Part shown: in pieces, positions 35,252 to 43,488 of the stretch
How the letters are laid out: each line of letters opens with the position of its first letter
How positions within the stretch are numbered: position 1 is the first letter of the stretch
DNA from: Brevinema_A sp051647245
GTDB taxonomy: Bacteria; Spirochaetota; Brevinematia; Brevinematales; Brevinemataceae
Assembly: GCA_051647245.1 (NCBI GenBank)
Contig: JBOFDS010000004.1
Coordinates: 1 to 59,512, forward strand
Direction: 5' to 3'
Length of the DNA stretch: 59,512 nucleotides
Made by a program: the position numbers and the translations under genes
Notes under the pieces: model-generated
The model's database searches: none
What the model saw: only the letters and a program-made list of their open reading frames with translations
Told to the model about the DNA's origin: nothing

Positions 35252-35752
35252 TTAGTCATCTAAAGATGGGGCGTGTTCTTTTAAGATAGTTTCGATTTCG
35301 TTTCTGACATCTTCACAGTCTTTAGAAAGAACAGTTGCGATTTCTCCAGAAATCATATCTAAGGCGTCATTATAGAGTTTTTTTTCTGTTGAAGACAATT
35401 CTTTAACAATATTTCTACGATGTAAATTCCTAATTACTTCTGCAATATCAAGGATTTTACCAGATTTGATCATTTCTGTATGCAATTTATAGCGTTGCTT
35501 CCAATCAAATGTATTGACATCACCATCAGATGCTAAAATGTCAAAACTCTGTTTAATCATTTTTTCCGTTGCAAGAGGTCTTAACCCAGTATTGTCGAGA
35601 TTATTTGTAGGCAACATTACTTTTGTATGGGTTAATGGGAATTCGATAATAAGATACTCTCTTTTTTCACCGAGGACTTCCTTTTCCTCAATTTCAACGA
35701 TTTGACCAGCCCCGTGGAATGGGTAAAACACGGACAAACCCTTTTCAAACAT
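35252..35752 (-). CDS. CarD/CdnL-family transcription regulator
   Basis: 166 residues from the ATG at 35752 (GTGAGGAT upstream). The N-terminal RNA-polymerase-interacting domain shows VFYPFHGAGQIVEIEEKEVLGEKREYLIIEF split over residues 7-37 and KVMLPTNNLDNTGLRPL. The helical C-terminal DNA-binding domain has WKQRYKLHTEMIKSGKILDIAEVIRNLH. It stabilises open complexes, mainly at rRNA promoters. A composite palindrome lies upstream at 35797-35832. Confidence 0.9.
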   Translation of the reverse strand: MFEKGLSVFYPFHGAGQIVEIEEKEVLGEKREYLIIEFPLTHTKVMLPTNNLDNTGLRPLATEKMIKQSFDILASDGDVNTFDWKQRYKLHTEMIKSGKILDIAEVIRNLHRRNIVKELSSTEKKLYNDALDMISGEIATVLSKDCEDVRNEIETILKEHAPSLDD

Positions 35753-35796
35753 GCGTATCCTCACAGTTTTTATTTTTTATCACAACTATAGAAGTA

Positions 35797-35832
35797 AACT
35801 ACAGATCAAATCCGTTTGATCTTGATGTAGTT
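35797..35832. promoter_or_regulatory. nested palindrome upstream of carD-like gene
   Basis: AACTACA and GATCAAA (35797-35810), loop TCCG, then TTTGATC, a 4-base bulge and TGTAGTT (to 35832): two stacked 7-bp arms around a tetraloop, about 45 bases upstream of the carD ATG. It could be an operator or an RNA hairpin in the leader. Confidence 0.45.
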
Positions 35833-35977
35833 ATTCGTCAAGAAGTGATTGAGATATTCTATTTTAACTGAATATAATAATTTATCGGCATTATTTCAAA
35901 AAAATGAAGACTTTGAGAGCCTTAAATTTTTAGTTAGATGTATATTAACTAGTATCTTAACATATTAGGGATAATAT

Positions 35978-36006
35978 TTGATTTTTTTTGATAAATATAG
36001 TATACT
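35978..36006 (+). promoter_or_regulatory. promoter of DUF218-opp operon
   Basis: TTGATT (35978-35983), 17 bp, TATACT (36001-36006); same box pair as at 31311. Transcription would start about 17 bases before the ATG at 36030. Confidence 0.65.
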
Positions 36007-36029
36007 CTTCAAAGTGTGGGTATATTTTT

Positions 36030-36650
36030 ATGAGAAATATTAAAAAAGTGCTTCTTAGCCTAATTCTTCTTTCTGTTCTTTTCCTATTGTCTTTAACTAC
36101 ATTTATAGCTTATTACAAGCCTGCCCCTCCAGTGTTAAGTAAATCTCAGTTAGTTGTGATTTTAGGAGCTGGCTATCAAGTTGATGGAACTCCTGTTCCA
36201 GCTTTAGCAAAGCGCTTACAAAAAGGATTAGAGGTTTGGAAGTCATTAAAAGTTTCAAATCAGGATATTTATTTTTTACTTAGTGGACGCGATCGAGAAG
36301 TTCATGTTATGAAGGAATATCTTGTTGCAGAAGGAGTTAGTTCTTCTTTTATCATTAAAGATACTAATGGTACTAATACAAAAAAAACAATATTAAACAC
36401 AAAGCAAATACAAAAAAACTATAGCTCATCTCCGATTTTTATTTCACAGGCATATCATTTACCTAGAATGAAGCTATATGCTTGGTATTATAAAGTTGAT
36501 GCGCAATTTGTTGCTTCTGATCGTTTACCAATTCAATTTCATAAGCTATTTTGGCCTTCTCTAAGGGAGTCTTTAGCTATTGTACAGTTTTTAATAACTG
36601 TCTTTTTAATTTCAATTTACACAATATTTTTAAAAGGAGGAAAGCAGTGA
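36030..36650 (+). CDS. DUF218/YdcF-SanA-like membrane protein
   Basis: 206 residues. One N-terminal membrane helix (MRNIKKVLLSLILLSVLFLL), a DUF218 domain (LVVILGAGYQ, ALAKRLQKGLEVW, YFLLSGRDREVHVMKEYL, TKKTILNT, FISQAYHLPRM), then a hydrophobic tail that may be a second helix. DUF218 proteins such as YdcF and SanA act in the envelope and are linked to cell-wall or polyisoprenoid handling. The ATG at 36030 is chosen over an upstream start inside the promoter. Its TGA overlaps the GTG of oppB. Confidence 0.75.
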   Translation: MRNIKKVLLSLILLSVLFLLSLTTFIAYYKPAPPVLSKSQLVVILGAGYQVDGTPVPALAKRLQKGLEVWKSLKVSNQDIYFLLSGRDREVHVMKEYLVAEGVSSSFIIKDTNGTNTKKTILNTKQIQKNYSSSPIFISQAYHLPRMKLYAWYYKVDAQFVASDRLPIQFHKLFWPSLRESLAIVQFLITVFLISIYTIFLKGGKQ

Positions 36651-37588
36651 AGAAATATATTTTGTATAGGATTTTAATGCTTATTCCCGTTGTTCTAGGA
36701 ATTTCTTTTGTGGTGTTTACAATTATGTCATTCACGCCAGGAGATCCTGCTCAATTAATTTTGGGAGAAACAGCGAGTCCAGAAGCACTTGAACAAAAAC
36801 GTAATGAATTGGGCTTAAATGACCCTTTCATCGTACAATACCTTCGTTATGTCTCAAAAGCAGCAATAGGGGATTTTGGTCGTTCTTATTCAACTAATGT
36901 TCCTGTTTGGAATGAAATTTGGTCACGCTTTCCCAATACATTTGTTCTTACTATATGTGCTGTTATTTTAGCTATGTTGATCGGAATCCCTGTTGGTGTT
37001 TTTACATCCGTACGTCAATATTCCATTTGGGATAGTGGTGTAATGCTTTTAAGCTTAATAGGCGTCTCTATGCCTGTATTTTGGCTTGGATTAATGTTAA
37101 CTATTCAGTTTTCTTTAAAATTAAATTGGTTCCCATCTATCGGAAAACCGTCTTTTACTATTGAAGGACTTAGATCTATTGTTTTGCCAACACTTAGTCT
37201 TGCTGTGATGTCTATGGCTATTATTACAAGAATGACGCGTTCGTCTATGTTAGATGTTGTTCGTCAAGACTTTATCCGTACTGCTCGAGCAAAGGGACTT
37301 CAAGAGAAAGTTGTTATTTATCAACACGCACTTAAAAATGCATTGATTCCTGTTATTACTGTTATTGGTATTCAATTCGGATCTCTACTTGGTGGAGCTA
37401 TTCTCACAGAAAGTATTTTCTCATGGCCTGGAGTAGGACGTCTTTTAGTAGAAGCGATTCGTAGAAAAGACACTCCTCAAGTGATGGGTGTTGTATTATT
37501 TCTTGCTGTTGCGTATAGTTTAGTGAATTTGATTGTAGATATCTTGTATGCTTATGCAGATCCTCGCATCAAATCAAGGTATAAATAA
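36647..37588 (+). CDS. oppB: oligopeptide-type ABC transporter permease OppB
   Basis: 313 residues from a GTG at 36647 that overlaps the previous stop; GGAGG lies just upstream. Six helices and the binding-protein-dependent permease loop TRMTRSSMLDVVRQDFIRTARAKGLQEKVVIYQHALKN (residues about 190-230) are typical. Opening YILYRILMLIPVVLGISFVVF matches the OppB/DppB family. Peptide versus nickel or sugar specificity is set by a binding protein that is absent here. Confidence 0.9.
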   Translation: MKKYILYRILMLIPVVLGISFVVFTIMSFTPGDPAQLILGETASPEALEQKRNELGLNDPFIVQYLRYVSKAAIGDFGRSYSTNVPVWNEIWSRFPNTFVLTICAVILAMLIGIPVGVFTSVRQYSIWDSGVMLLSLIGVSMPVFWLGLMLTIQFSLKLNWFPSIGKPSFTIEGLRSIVLPTLSLAVMSMAIITRMTRSSMLDVVRQDFIRTARAKGLQEKVVIYQHALKNALIPVITVIGIQFGSLLGGAILTESIFSWPGVGRLLVEAIRRKDTPQVMGVVLFLAVAYSLVNLIVDILYAYADPRIKSRYK

Positions 37589-37597
37589 GGAATTCCT

Positions 37598-38701
37598 ATG
37601 AAAAATACTAATAACGAAAATATTATTGAAAGAATTCTCAACAATCCATCTCATAAGAAGATTGTTTTTTATTCTGTTATTGGCGCTTTAGTGATTATCG
37701 CTTTAGATCTTTTTTTAGGTATTACCCCAAGAGCTTTAGCTACAAATAATCAAGGTCAATACCTCTATCCAGCTTCACGTTTTTTTCATTTTATCGCTTT
37801 AAGTATGAGGTTATTACTTCTTATTGGAGCGCTTTCTATTTTATTCTCTCAAATGTTCGGATCTCAACTTGGAAGTATTATCACTCGACTTCGTAAGAAT
37901 AAATTAGCCATTGCAGGGTTTTTTATTCTAATGCTGTTTGTGATTTTGGCTGTTTTTGCAGATTATATTGCTGACTATGAACAAGTCGTTATCAAACAAA
38001 ATCTATCCAATACCTTTGCAAAGCCAGGTACATCTGCATTATTAGGTACGGATGATCTAGGAAGAGATATTTTTGCCCGTATTGTCCATGGAACACGTAT
38101 TTCTCTAACTATTGGATTTATTTCTGTTACATTGTCTGTTATTATTGGGGGCCTATTAGGAGCTTTAGCTGGCTATTGGGGCGGACGTCTTGATAATATT
38201 GTTATGAGAATCATGGATATTTTCTTGGCGATCCCTTCTATTTTATTATCTATTGCTATTGTTTCTGCTTTAGGACCAAGTTTCTTTAACCTTGTTTTAG
38301 CACTTTCTGTGTCTACAGTACCTGTTTATGCACGTATTGTTAGAGCGTCTGTTCTTTCCATTAGAGGACAAGAATTTATCGAAGCAGCTCATGCGATTGG
38401 GTCTAAAGATTTCTATATTATCATTAAACATATTATTCCCAATGTTTTCTCTCCTATCATTGTTCAAGCGACACTCGGTGTTGCAAGTGCGATCCTTAGT
38501 ATTGCAGGATTGAGTTTTATTGGTCTTGGTGTTGAACCACCGACTCCAGAATGGGGCTCCATGCTTGCAGGGGGAAGAACTTTAATTAGAAGAGCTCCTT
38601 GGATTACTACATATCCTGGAATTGCGATCATGTTGTCAATTTTGTCTCTCAATTTATTAGGAGACGGATTAAGAGACGCTCTTGATCCTCGGTTGAAGTA
38701 G
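37598..38701 (+). CDS. oppC: oligopeptide-type ABC transporter permease OppC
   Basis: 367 residues, longer than the usual 300. An N-terminal extension of about 100 residues with one or two extra helices precedes the standard OppC domain (RLRKNKLAIAGFFILMLFV; LGTDDLGRDIFARIVHGTRISL; EFIEAAHAIGSKDFYIIIKHIIPN). Pairs with OppB in the membrane. Starts ten bases after oppB. Confidence 0.9.
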   Translation: MKNTNNENIIERILNNPSHKKIVFYSVIGALVIIALDLFLGITPRALATNNQGQYLYPASRFFHFIALSMRLLLLIGALSILFSQMFGSQLGSIITRLRKNKLAIAGFFILMLFVILAVFADYIADYEQVVIKQNLSNTFAKPGTSALLGTDDLGRDIFARIVHGTRISLTIGFISVTLSVIIGGLLGALAGYWGGRLDNIVMRIMDIFLAIPSILLSIAIVSALGPSFFNLVLALSVSTVPVYARIVRASVLSIRGQEFIEAAHAIGSKDFYIIIKHIIPNVFSPIIVQATLGVASAILSIAGLSFIGLGVEPPTPEWGSMLAGGRTLIRRAPWITTYPGIAIMLSILSLNLLGDGLRDALDPRLK

Positions 38702-38712
38702 GGGAAATCAAA

Positions 38713-39714
38713 ATGAAAGAAAAAGTATTAGAAATCAAAGACCTCGTTGTCGAATACCAATCAGAAAGCGGTACAGTTCACGCTGTTAATGGGCTAAATC
38801 TTGAGCTTCATGCTGGTGAAACATTTGGACTTGTTGGTGAGACGGGGGCTGGTAAAACAACCACTGCACTAAGTATTATGAAACTCATTACAGAGCCTCA
38901 AGGACGTATTGTTTCTGGAAGCATTAAGTTTATGGGACAAGAATTGATGGATGCTCCAGAATCTCTCTTAAGAAATATTCGTGGTGGACAGATCTCCATG
39001 ATTTTCCAAGATCCTATGACTTCTTTAAACCCTGTTATGACTGTTGGTGATCAAATTCTTGAGGTTATCCTTATTCACCAAGATAAAACAAAAGAAGAAG
39101 CTATTGCAAGAACAGAAGAAATTCTTGAACTAGTTGGCATTCCAAAACAACGTATGAATGAATATCCGCACCAATTTTCAGGTGGAATGAAGCAACGTGT
39201 AGTCATTGCTATGGCACTTGCGTGTAACCCAAAGCTAATCATTGCTGACGAACCTACAACCGCTTTAGACGTTACCATCCAAGCTCAAGTATTGGAATTG
39301 ATGAAAGATCTTCAAAAAGAATTAAACACCGCAATGATTTTGATTACACATGATCTTGGTGTTGTTGCTCAAGTATGTGATCATGTCGCAATTATGTATG
39401 CTGGACGTGCTGTAGAGTATGGTACAGCTCAAGATATCTTCCTAAAAACCAAACATCCTTATACAGAAGGGCTTTTCGGATCAATTCCTAACTTAGCTCG
39501 TGAAGTAAAACGCTTAAAGCCAATTCAAGGGCTTACGCCAGATCCAACAGATCTACCAAGTGGCTGTACATTCCATACGCGTTGTCCATACTCAAAAGAT
39601 ATTTGTTCCAAACAAAAACCACAGATTAAAGTAGTAGACGGTATCCATACCGTTGAATGTTTGATCTATGAGGGGTTGGTTGATGCAACCATCTCAGGAG
39701 GATCCCATGGCTAA
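38713..39714 (+). CDS. oppD: oligopeptide-type ABC transporter ATPase OppD
   Basis: 333 residues. Walker A VGETGAGKTTTALSIM, signature FSGGMKQRVVIAMAL, Walker B LIIADEPTTALDVT, and the C-terminal oligo_HPY region (GCTFHTRCPYSKDIC) whose Cys cluster binds an Fe-S centre in some members. The end of oppD overlaps oppF by eight bases. Confidence 0.92.
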   Translation: MKEKVLEIKDLVVEYQSESGTVHAVNGLNLELHAGETFGLVGETGAGKTTTALSIMKLITEPQGRIVSGSIKFMGQELMDAPESLLRNIRGGQISMIFQDPMTSLNPVMTVGDQILEVILIHQDKTKEEAIARTEEILELVGIPKQRMNEYPHQFSGGMKQRVVIAMALACNPKLIIADEPTTALDVTIQAQVLELMKDLQKELNTAMILITHDLGVVAQVCDHVAIMYAGRAVEYGTAQDIFLKTKHPYTEGLFGSIPNLAREVKRLKPIQGLTPDPTDLPSGCTFHTRCPYSKDICSKQKPQIKVVDGIHTVECLIYEGLVDATISGGSHG

Positions 39715-40669
39715 TTTGATCGAAGTTAAAAATCTTGTTAAGCATTTTCCTACTCCTAAAGGAGTTGTTCATGCGGTAGACGGTGTTTCTTTTAATATTC
39801 CCGAAGGTAAAACTTTGGGTGTAGTGGGGGAGTCAGGTTGTGGTAAATCCACTACAGGTCGTCTCTTACTTCGTTTAATTGAACCTGATGCCGGGCAAGT
39901 TTTATTTGAAGGGCAGGATATTCTTAAACTTTCTCATGAAGAAATGCGCGCAATGCGTTGCCATATGCAGTTGATCTTCCAAGATCCTTATGCTTCTCTC
40001 AATCCACGTATGAGTATTGGAGAAATTATTGGCGAACCTCTTCTTGTTCATGGACTCGAGAAAAAAGGCCCATCTTTGACAGAAAAAGTCTACAAAATAA
40101 TGGATACGGTGGGACTTGCACGTAATTTAATCAACTCCTATCCTCATGAGCTTGATGGCGGACGTCGTCAACGCGTAGGAATTGGAAGAGCTTTAATCCT
40201 TCAACCTAAATTTATTATCTGTGACGAGCCTGTTTCATCTCTTGACGTATCTATTCAGGCACAGGTTTTGAACTTAATGCAGGATCTTCAAGAAGAATTC
40301 AAACTTACTTATATGTTTATTACCCATGATCTTTCTATTGTTAAGCATTTTGCTGATGAAATCATGGTGATGTACCTTGGTAAAGTCGTAGAGCAAGCCT
40401 CTTCTAGCGATCTTTTTGCAAATCCAAAGCACCCATATACACAAGCATTACTTTCTGCAATTGCAATTCCAGATTTGAGTTATAAGCAAGATCGTATCAA
40501 ATTAAAAGGCGAAATCACCTCTCCTATTAATCCCCCAAAGCATTGTCGTTTAGCACCTCGTTGTATGTATGCAACCCAGGAATGTTTTAATGTCGATCCT
40601 GAGCTTCTAATCACCGATAATCACTCTTGCGCATGTATTCACCAAGAAAAACTGATCAAAACTATTTAA
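39707..40669 (+). CDS. oppF: oligopeptide-type ABC transporter ATPase OppF
   Basis: 320 residues from the ATG at 39707 (AGGAGG upstream; the longer frame from 39668 is rejected). Walker A VGESGCGKSTTGRLLL, Walker B FIICDEPVSSLDVS, C-terminal Cys-rich region (HCRLAPRCMYATQEC). The signature is LDGGRRQRVGIGRAL rather than LSGGQ, a variant known in some OppF proteins. Last gene of the operon. No oppA-type binding protein lies nearby. Confidence 0.92.
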   Translation: MANLIEVKNLVKHFPTPKGVVHAVDGVSFNIPEGKTLGVVGESGCGKSTTGRLLLRLIEPDAGQVLFEGQDILKLSHEEMRAMRCHMQLIFQDPYASLNPRMSIGEIIGEPLLVHGLEKKGPSLTEKVYKIMDTVGLARNLINSYPHELDGGRRQRVGIGRALILQPKFIICDEPVSSLDVSIQAQVLNLMQDLQEEFKLTYMFITHDLSIVKHFADEIMVMYLGKVVEQASSSDLFANPKHPYTQALLSAIAIPDLSYKQDRIKLKGEITSPINPPKHCRLAPRCMYATQECFNVDPELLITDNHSCACIHQEKLIKTI

Positions 40670-40674
40670 TCTAC

Positions 40675-40719
40675 AAAATCCGAATAATTCACCTTCAAGG
40701 TATCTTATTCGGATTTTTT
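40675..40719 (+). terminator. rho-independent terminator after oppF
   Basis: AAAATCCGAATAA (40675-40687) pairs with TTATTCGGATTTTTT (40705-40719) around a 17-base loop. Confidence 0.85.
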
Positions 40720-40791
40720 ATTTTAGCATAATAACAACATTACTTAAAGAAATAGAATTTGTAGATTAAATATTCTCAATCTTATTCTGGT

Positions 40792-40902
40792 ATGATCCGT
40801 CCTAAAAGAGATGATCCAGATTACGAGCAAAAAATGAGAGTCTATCTTCTCGAGTTAGAAGGTGAAAAAAGGCAGAGTATGCTTAAAATTAGAATCTTGT
40901 AA
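40792..40902 (+). CDS. possible 36-residue ORF next to the prophage
   Basis: ATG at 40792 to TAA at 40900-40902, encoding a charged peptide (MIRPKRDDPDYEQKMR start). No strong ribosome site, no family recognised. It ends 24 bases before the left dif-like site. It could be a genuine small gene or the truncated end of something lost. Confidence 0.3.
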   Translation: MIRPKRDDPDYEQKMRVYLLELEGEKRQSMLKIRIL

Positions 40903-40925
40903 AACTCAAGGTTCTTTAGGGTTCA

Positions 40926-40953
40926 ATTGTCGATAATGGATATTATGTAAACA
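40926..40953 (+). other. left dif-like site (attL; candidate chromosomal dif)
   Basis: A 28-bp XerC/XerD site: left arm ATTGTCGATAA, centre TGGATA, right arm TTATGTAAACA. The right arm matches the XerD arm of B. subtilis dif at 10 of 11 bases, and the centre differs from E. coli dif (TGTATA) at one base. The best match in the window to a real dif, so it may still serve chromosome dimer resolution. Confidence 0.75.
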
Positions 40954-40964
40954 AAAAAAACATT

Positions 40965-40990
40965 AAGGAGGGTTTCGACCCTCCTTTTTT
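40965..40990 (+). terminator. phage terminator with TTCG tetraloop
   Basis: AAGGAGGGT, loop TTCG, ACCCTCCTT and a T tract, directly inside the left att site. In the circular phage genome it lies immediately after the last gene (45756) and would end phage transcription there. In the prophage it blocks readthrough from the host. Confidence 0.88.
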
Positions 40991-40992
40991 AT

Positions 40993-41040
40993 GATATTTG
41001 AGATTGTACGCTCAAATATCCAACAAGTCCTTCAGGACGC
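40993..41040. repeat. two hairpins in phage leader
   Basis: GATATTTGAG (40993-41002) and CTCAAATATC (41011-41020) form a perfect 10-bp stem. GTCC, loop TTCA and GGAC follow at 41027-41038. They lie between the phage terminator and the first gene. Candidate operator or ssDNA folding signal. Confidence 0.5.
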
Positions 41041-41053
41041 GTTAGGAGGAAAA

Positions 41054-41356
41054 ATGGCAATGTTTCAAAAAGCTTTAGGTTCTGATTATGAACCATTAAA
41101 GAGTGGTGAAGACCTTAAACACCTTCATGCACTTAGACGTATTCTTACAGATGTGTGTTGGGGACAATCTGATGGTCATCTTAATATTCAAGAGATTATT
41201 GAGCGTGAATACGAGAGAATGAAAGAAAATATAGGTACCATTGATCTGCTTATTGAAACTCTTCAAAAGGAAAGACAAATACTTCTTGATGACGTTCAAA
41301 AATGTGATGAAATCTTTAATAATAATAAGGATATGTTCAATAATGTACAACAATGA
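41054..41356 (+). CDS. phage hypothetical protein, 100 residues
   Basis: The ATG at 41054 has AGGAGG four bases away; an upstream in-frame ATG in the hairpin region is rejected. The protein is charged and mostly helical (EYERMKENIGTIDLLIETLQKERQILL looks like a coiled coil, residues about 55-85). Not a core microvirus gene I recognise. First gene of the phage transcript, so it could act early in host takeover or in lysogeny. It overlaps the next gene by 14 bases. Confidence 0.75.
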   Translation: MAMFQKALGSDYEPLKSGEDLKHLHALRRILTDVCWGQSDGHLNIQEIIEREYERMKENIGTIDLLIETLQKERQILLDDVQKCDEIFNNNKDMFNNVQQ

Positions 41357-41534
41357 TAAATTACCTCAAGATAATGTGAATAATATGATTGCAGCATTAT
41401 ATCGATTACAAGATATTGTGATCAAGCTAAAACAAAGAGATACAAAAAATTACTACTATTTCGAATTAGATTATCTACACAACAAAACGCAAGACTTAAT
41501 TTTTGATATGATTAACTTGCAAGACAATATTTAG
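41343..41534 (+). CDS. phage hypothetical protein, 63 residues
   Basis: The ATG at 41343 overlaps the end of the previous gene in another frame. The product (MYNNDKLPQDNVNNMIAALY start) is short, charged and helical, with no recognised family. An AAGGA lies about 11 bases upstream, so translation may be coupled. The larger frame reaching back to 41241 is mostly a shadow of the previous gene. It ends 10 bases before the VP5-like gene. Confidence 0.6.
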   Translation: MYNNDKLPQDNVNNMIAALYRLQDIVIKLKQRDTKNYYYFELDYLHNKTQDLIFDMINLQDNI

Positions 41535-41544
41535 GAGGTATCAC

Positions 41545-41766
41545 ATGATACTAAAAGTTTACACGATTTTTGATCGTATTAAAGAGGAGAGCTTTCCTCC
41601 TTTCAACTGCAAAAATGACGGAGTTGCAATTCGTGAATTTCAAGGGATCCCTGAAAACAAACGTCAAGACTTCAGGCTATTCTTACTAGGAACTTACGAT
41701 TATGAGAAGATGACCTACGATCTCTTCTCTGCACCTGTAGAGGTTGAATTTCAACAAGAACAATAA
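41545..41766 (+). CDS. microvirus nonstructural VP5-like protein
   Basis: 73 residues. MILKVYTIFDRIKEESFPPFNCKNDGVAIREFQ has the pattern of the small gokushovirus ORF5/VP5 protein (LKVYTIYD..., PPF, A.R.F), followed by FRLFLLGTYDYEKMTYDLF. AGGAGG stands before the ATG. The function of this family is thought to involve ssDNA synthesis or packaging control, but is not settled. Position just upstream of the capsid gene is typical. Confidence 0.8.
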   Translation: MILKVYTIFDRIKEESFPPFNCKNDGVAIREFQGIPENKRQDFRLFLLGTYDYEKMTYDLFSAPVEVEFQQEQ

Positions 41767-41770
41767 AAAC

Positions 41771-41786
41771 AGCCCCTAATGGGGCT
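41771..41786 (+). terminator. hairpin between VP5-like and capsid genes
   Basis: AGCCCC, loop TAAT, GGGGCT, then TATTTA. A short GC hairpin with a poor T tract, so perhaps an attenuator or mRNA-stability element that sets capsid levels. Confidence 0.5.
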
Positions 41787-41807
41787 TATTTACAAGGAGA
41801 AAAAACA

Positions 41808-43478
41808 ATGTCGCAAAACCATGACTTCATTAGACCTTTTCAAGACGTTTCACGTCAACGCGTTCCTCAATCTATATTTGCGCTCGATCACTACGTACAA
41901 GGTTCATGCTCACAAGGAACACTCATCCCTATTCTATCTCAACTCTGTATTCCCTCCGATGAAATGAATATCGGCAATTCAACTTTATGCCGTTTACTTC
42001 CGCTGGTGTCTCCTGCGATGACAGAAATAAATATGTACGCACACTACTTTTTCGTTCCCTTTCGCATTCTATGGGATGAGACCAAAGATGATAGATGGTC
42101 TACCTTTATCAATGGTGGTGTTACAGGCGACGCAACCCCTAAACTTCCGTTATGGAATTATTCCCCACGATTTGACAAAGAGACTCAAGAATGGGTTAAA
42201 GATCCTATTGACAATTCTATAGGTTCTCTTTGGGATTATCTCGGACACCCTGTTAATGTAGATCTTTCAGGTATTTCTTCAGATTCTAATATATGGCCTG
42301 TAGACTTTCAACGTCGAGCATACAACCTTATCTATAACGAATATTACCGAAATCAAAATGTTATTCCAGAAATACATTCAGATAACGACAAAATCTTACG
42401 GCGTTTATGGCAAAAAGATTACTTTACTTCAATGTTACCATGGCAACAGAGAGGCACAAGCCCTACTATTCCTATTACTGGATTCCCTGCGAATATCCCT
42501 TTAGGTATGTATAACCACGATGTACCTGTTAAAAAGTACGAGGGAATTATTACAAATCCACTTGTTCCAAATTTTCTTGCTCCTGGTGAAATTAACCTTC
42601 CATTCGATAAGTACGGTGGTCTATTTGGTTTGAATACAACGGATCATGCAATGTATGTTAATAACCTGGATTTAAATGAAATATTTCGTCTAGGAATCAC
42701 AATTGATGGACAAGATCTTGCAGGTCTTACAATTAATGACCTTCGCTTATCTATTGCTATTCAAGAGTTTATGGAACTCAACGCACGCGTAGGATCAAGA
42801 TATACTGAATATCTGAAGGGCCATTTTAATACTTCCCCTTCTGATGCACGTCTACAACGTCCTGAATATATAGGAGGTACTAAAGCCCCTGTCATGATCT
42901 CGGAAGTTCTCCAAAATTCCGCGTCACTAGACGGATCAACTCCTCAAGGAAATATGGCTGGTCATGGTCAGAGCATGTCTAATGGCTATGTGGGAACCTA
43001 TCACGCCGAAGAATGGGGTTTAATCATGGGTATTATGTCGATTATGCCTAAAGCTATTTATTCCCAAGGTATGAATAAACAATGGACCCAAAGAACAATG
43101 TATGACTATTACGTTCCGATGTTTGCTAATCTATCTGAACAACCTGTATTAGGTCAAGAATTATGTTTGACGACCAACGAAGAATACAATAATTCAATTA
43201 TCGGTTATCAAGGACGTTGGGACGAATTAAGAACGTCTAATAATTATCTAACTGGTCAACTTAGAGGAAATCTTGCTTATTGGACACAGCAGAGGCAATT
43301 GGACATTGAAAACCCACCTTTACTTGATCGTAACTTTTTAGAATGTACACCAAGTAATATTATCTTCGTAGAAGATGATCCAGACGCTCATAATATCATC
43401 TATACAGTAGAACATACTATTAAGGCAACTCGCCCACTTCCTGCAATGTCAGACCCAAGCTTAACTGCGAAATTATAG
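41808..43478 (+). CDS. major capsid protein VP1 (Microviridae F protein)
   Basis: 556 residues, usual gokushovirus length. N-terminal FIRPFQDVSRQRVPQSIFAL, then CLPSDEMNIGN-like IPSDEMNIGNSTLCRLLPLVSPAMTEINMYAHYFFVPFRILW, a family hallmark. The C-terminal half has RVGSRYTEYLKGHFN and PSDARLQRPEYIGG, also strongly conserved. The jelly-roll forms the T=1 shell; the region about residues 170-280 with PWQQRG probably forms the spike insertion. Strong GGAG. No lesion seen. Confidence 0.96.
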   Translation: MSQNHDFIRPFQDVSRQRVPQSIFALDHYVQGSCSQGTLIPILSQLCIPSDEMNIGNSTLCRLLPLVSPAMTEINMYAHYFFVPFRILWDETKDDRWSTFINGGVTGDATPKLPLWNYSPRFDKETQEWVKDPIDNSIGSLWDYLGHPVNVDLSGISSDSNIWPVDFQRRAYNLIYNEYYRNQNVIPEIHSDNDKILRRLWQKDYFTSMLPWQQRGTSPTIPITGFPANIPLGMYNHDVPVKKYEGIITNPLVPNFLAPGEINLPFDKYGGLFGLNTTDHAMYVNNLDLNEIFRLGITIDGQDLAGLTINDLRLSIAIQEFMELNARVGSRYTEYLKGHFNTSPSDARLQRPEYIGGTKAPVMISEVLQNSASLDGSTPQGNMAGHGQSMSNGYVGTYHAEEWGLIMGIMSIMPKAIYSQGMNKQWTQRTMYDYYVPMFANLSEQPVLGQELCLTTNEEYNNSIIGYQGRWDELRTSNNYLTGQLRGNLAYWTQQRQLDIENPPLLDRNFLECTPSNIIFVEDDPDAHNIIYTVEHTIKATRPLPAMSDPSLTAKL

Positions 43479-43488
43479 GAGATTAAAG

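Noticed and set aside
40792..40902. Prophage gene outside the att site
   Set aside because: It lies left of attL, so it is not part of the phage unit; kept only as a doubtful host ORF.
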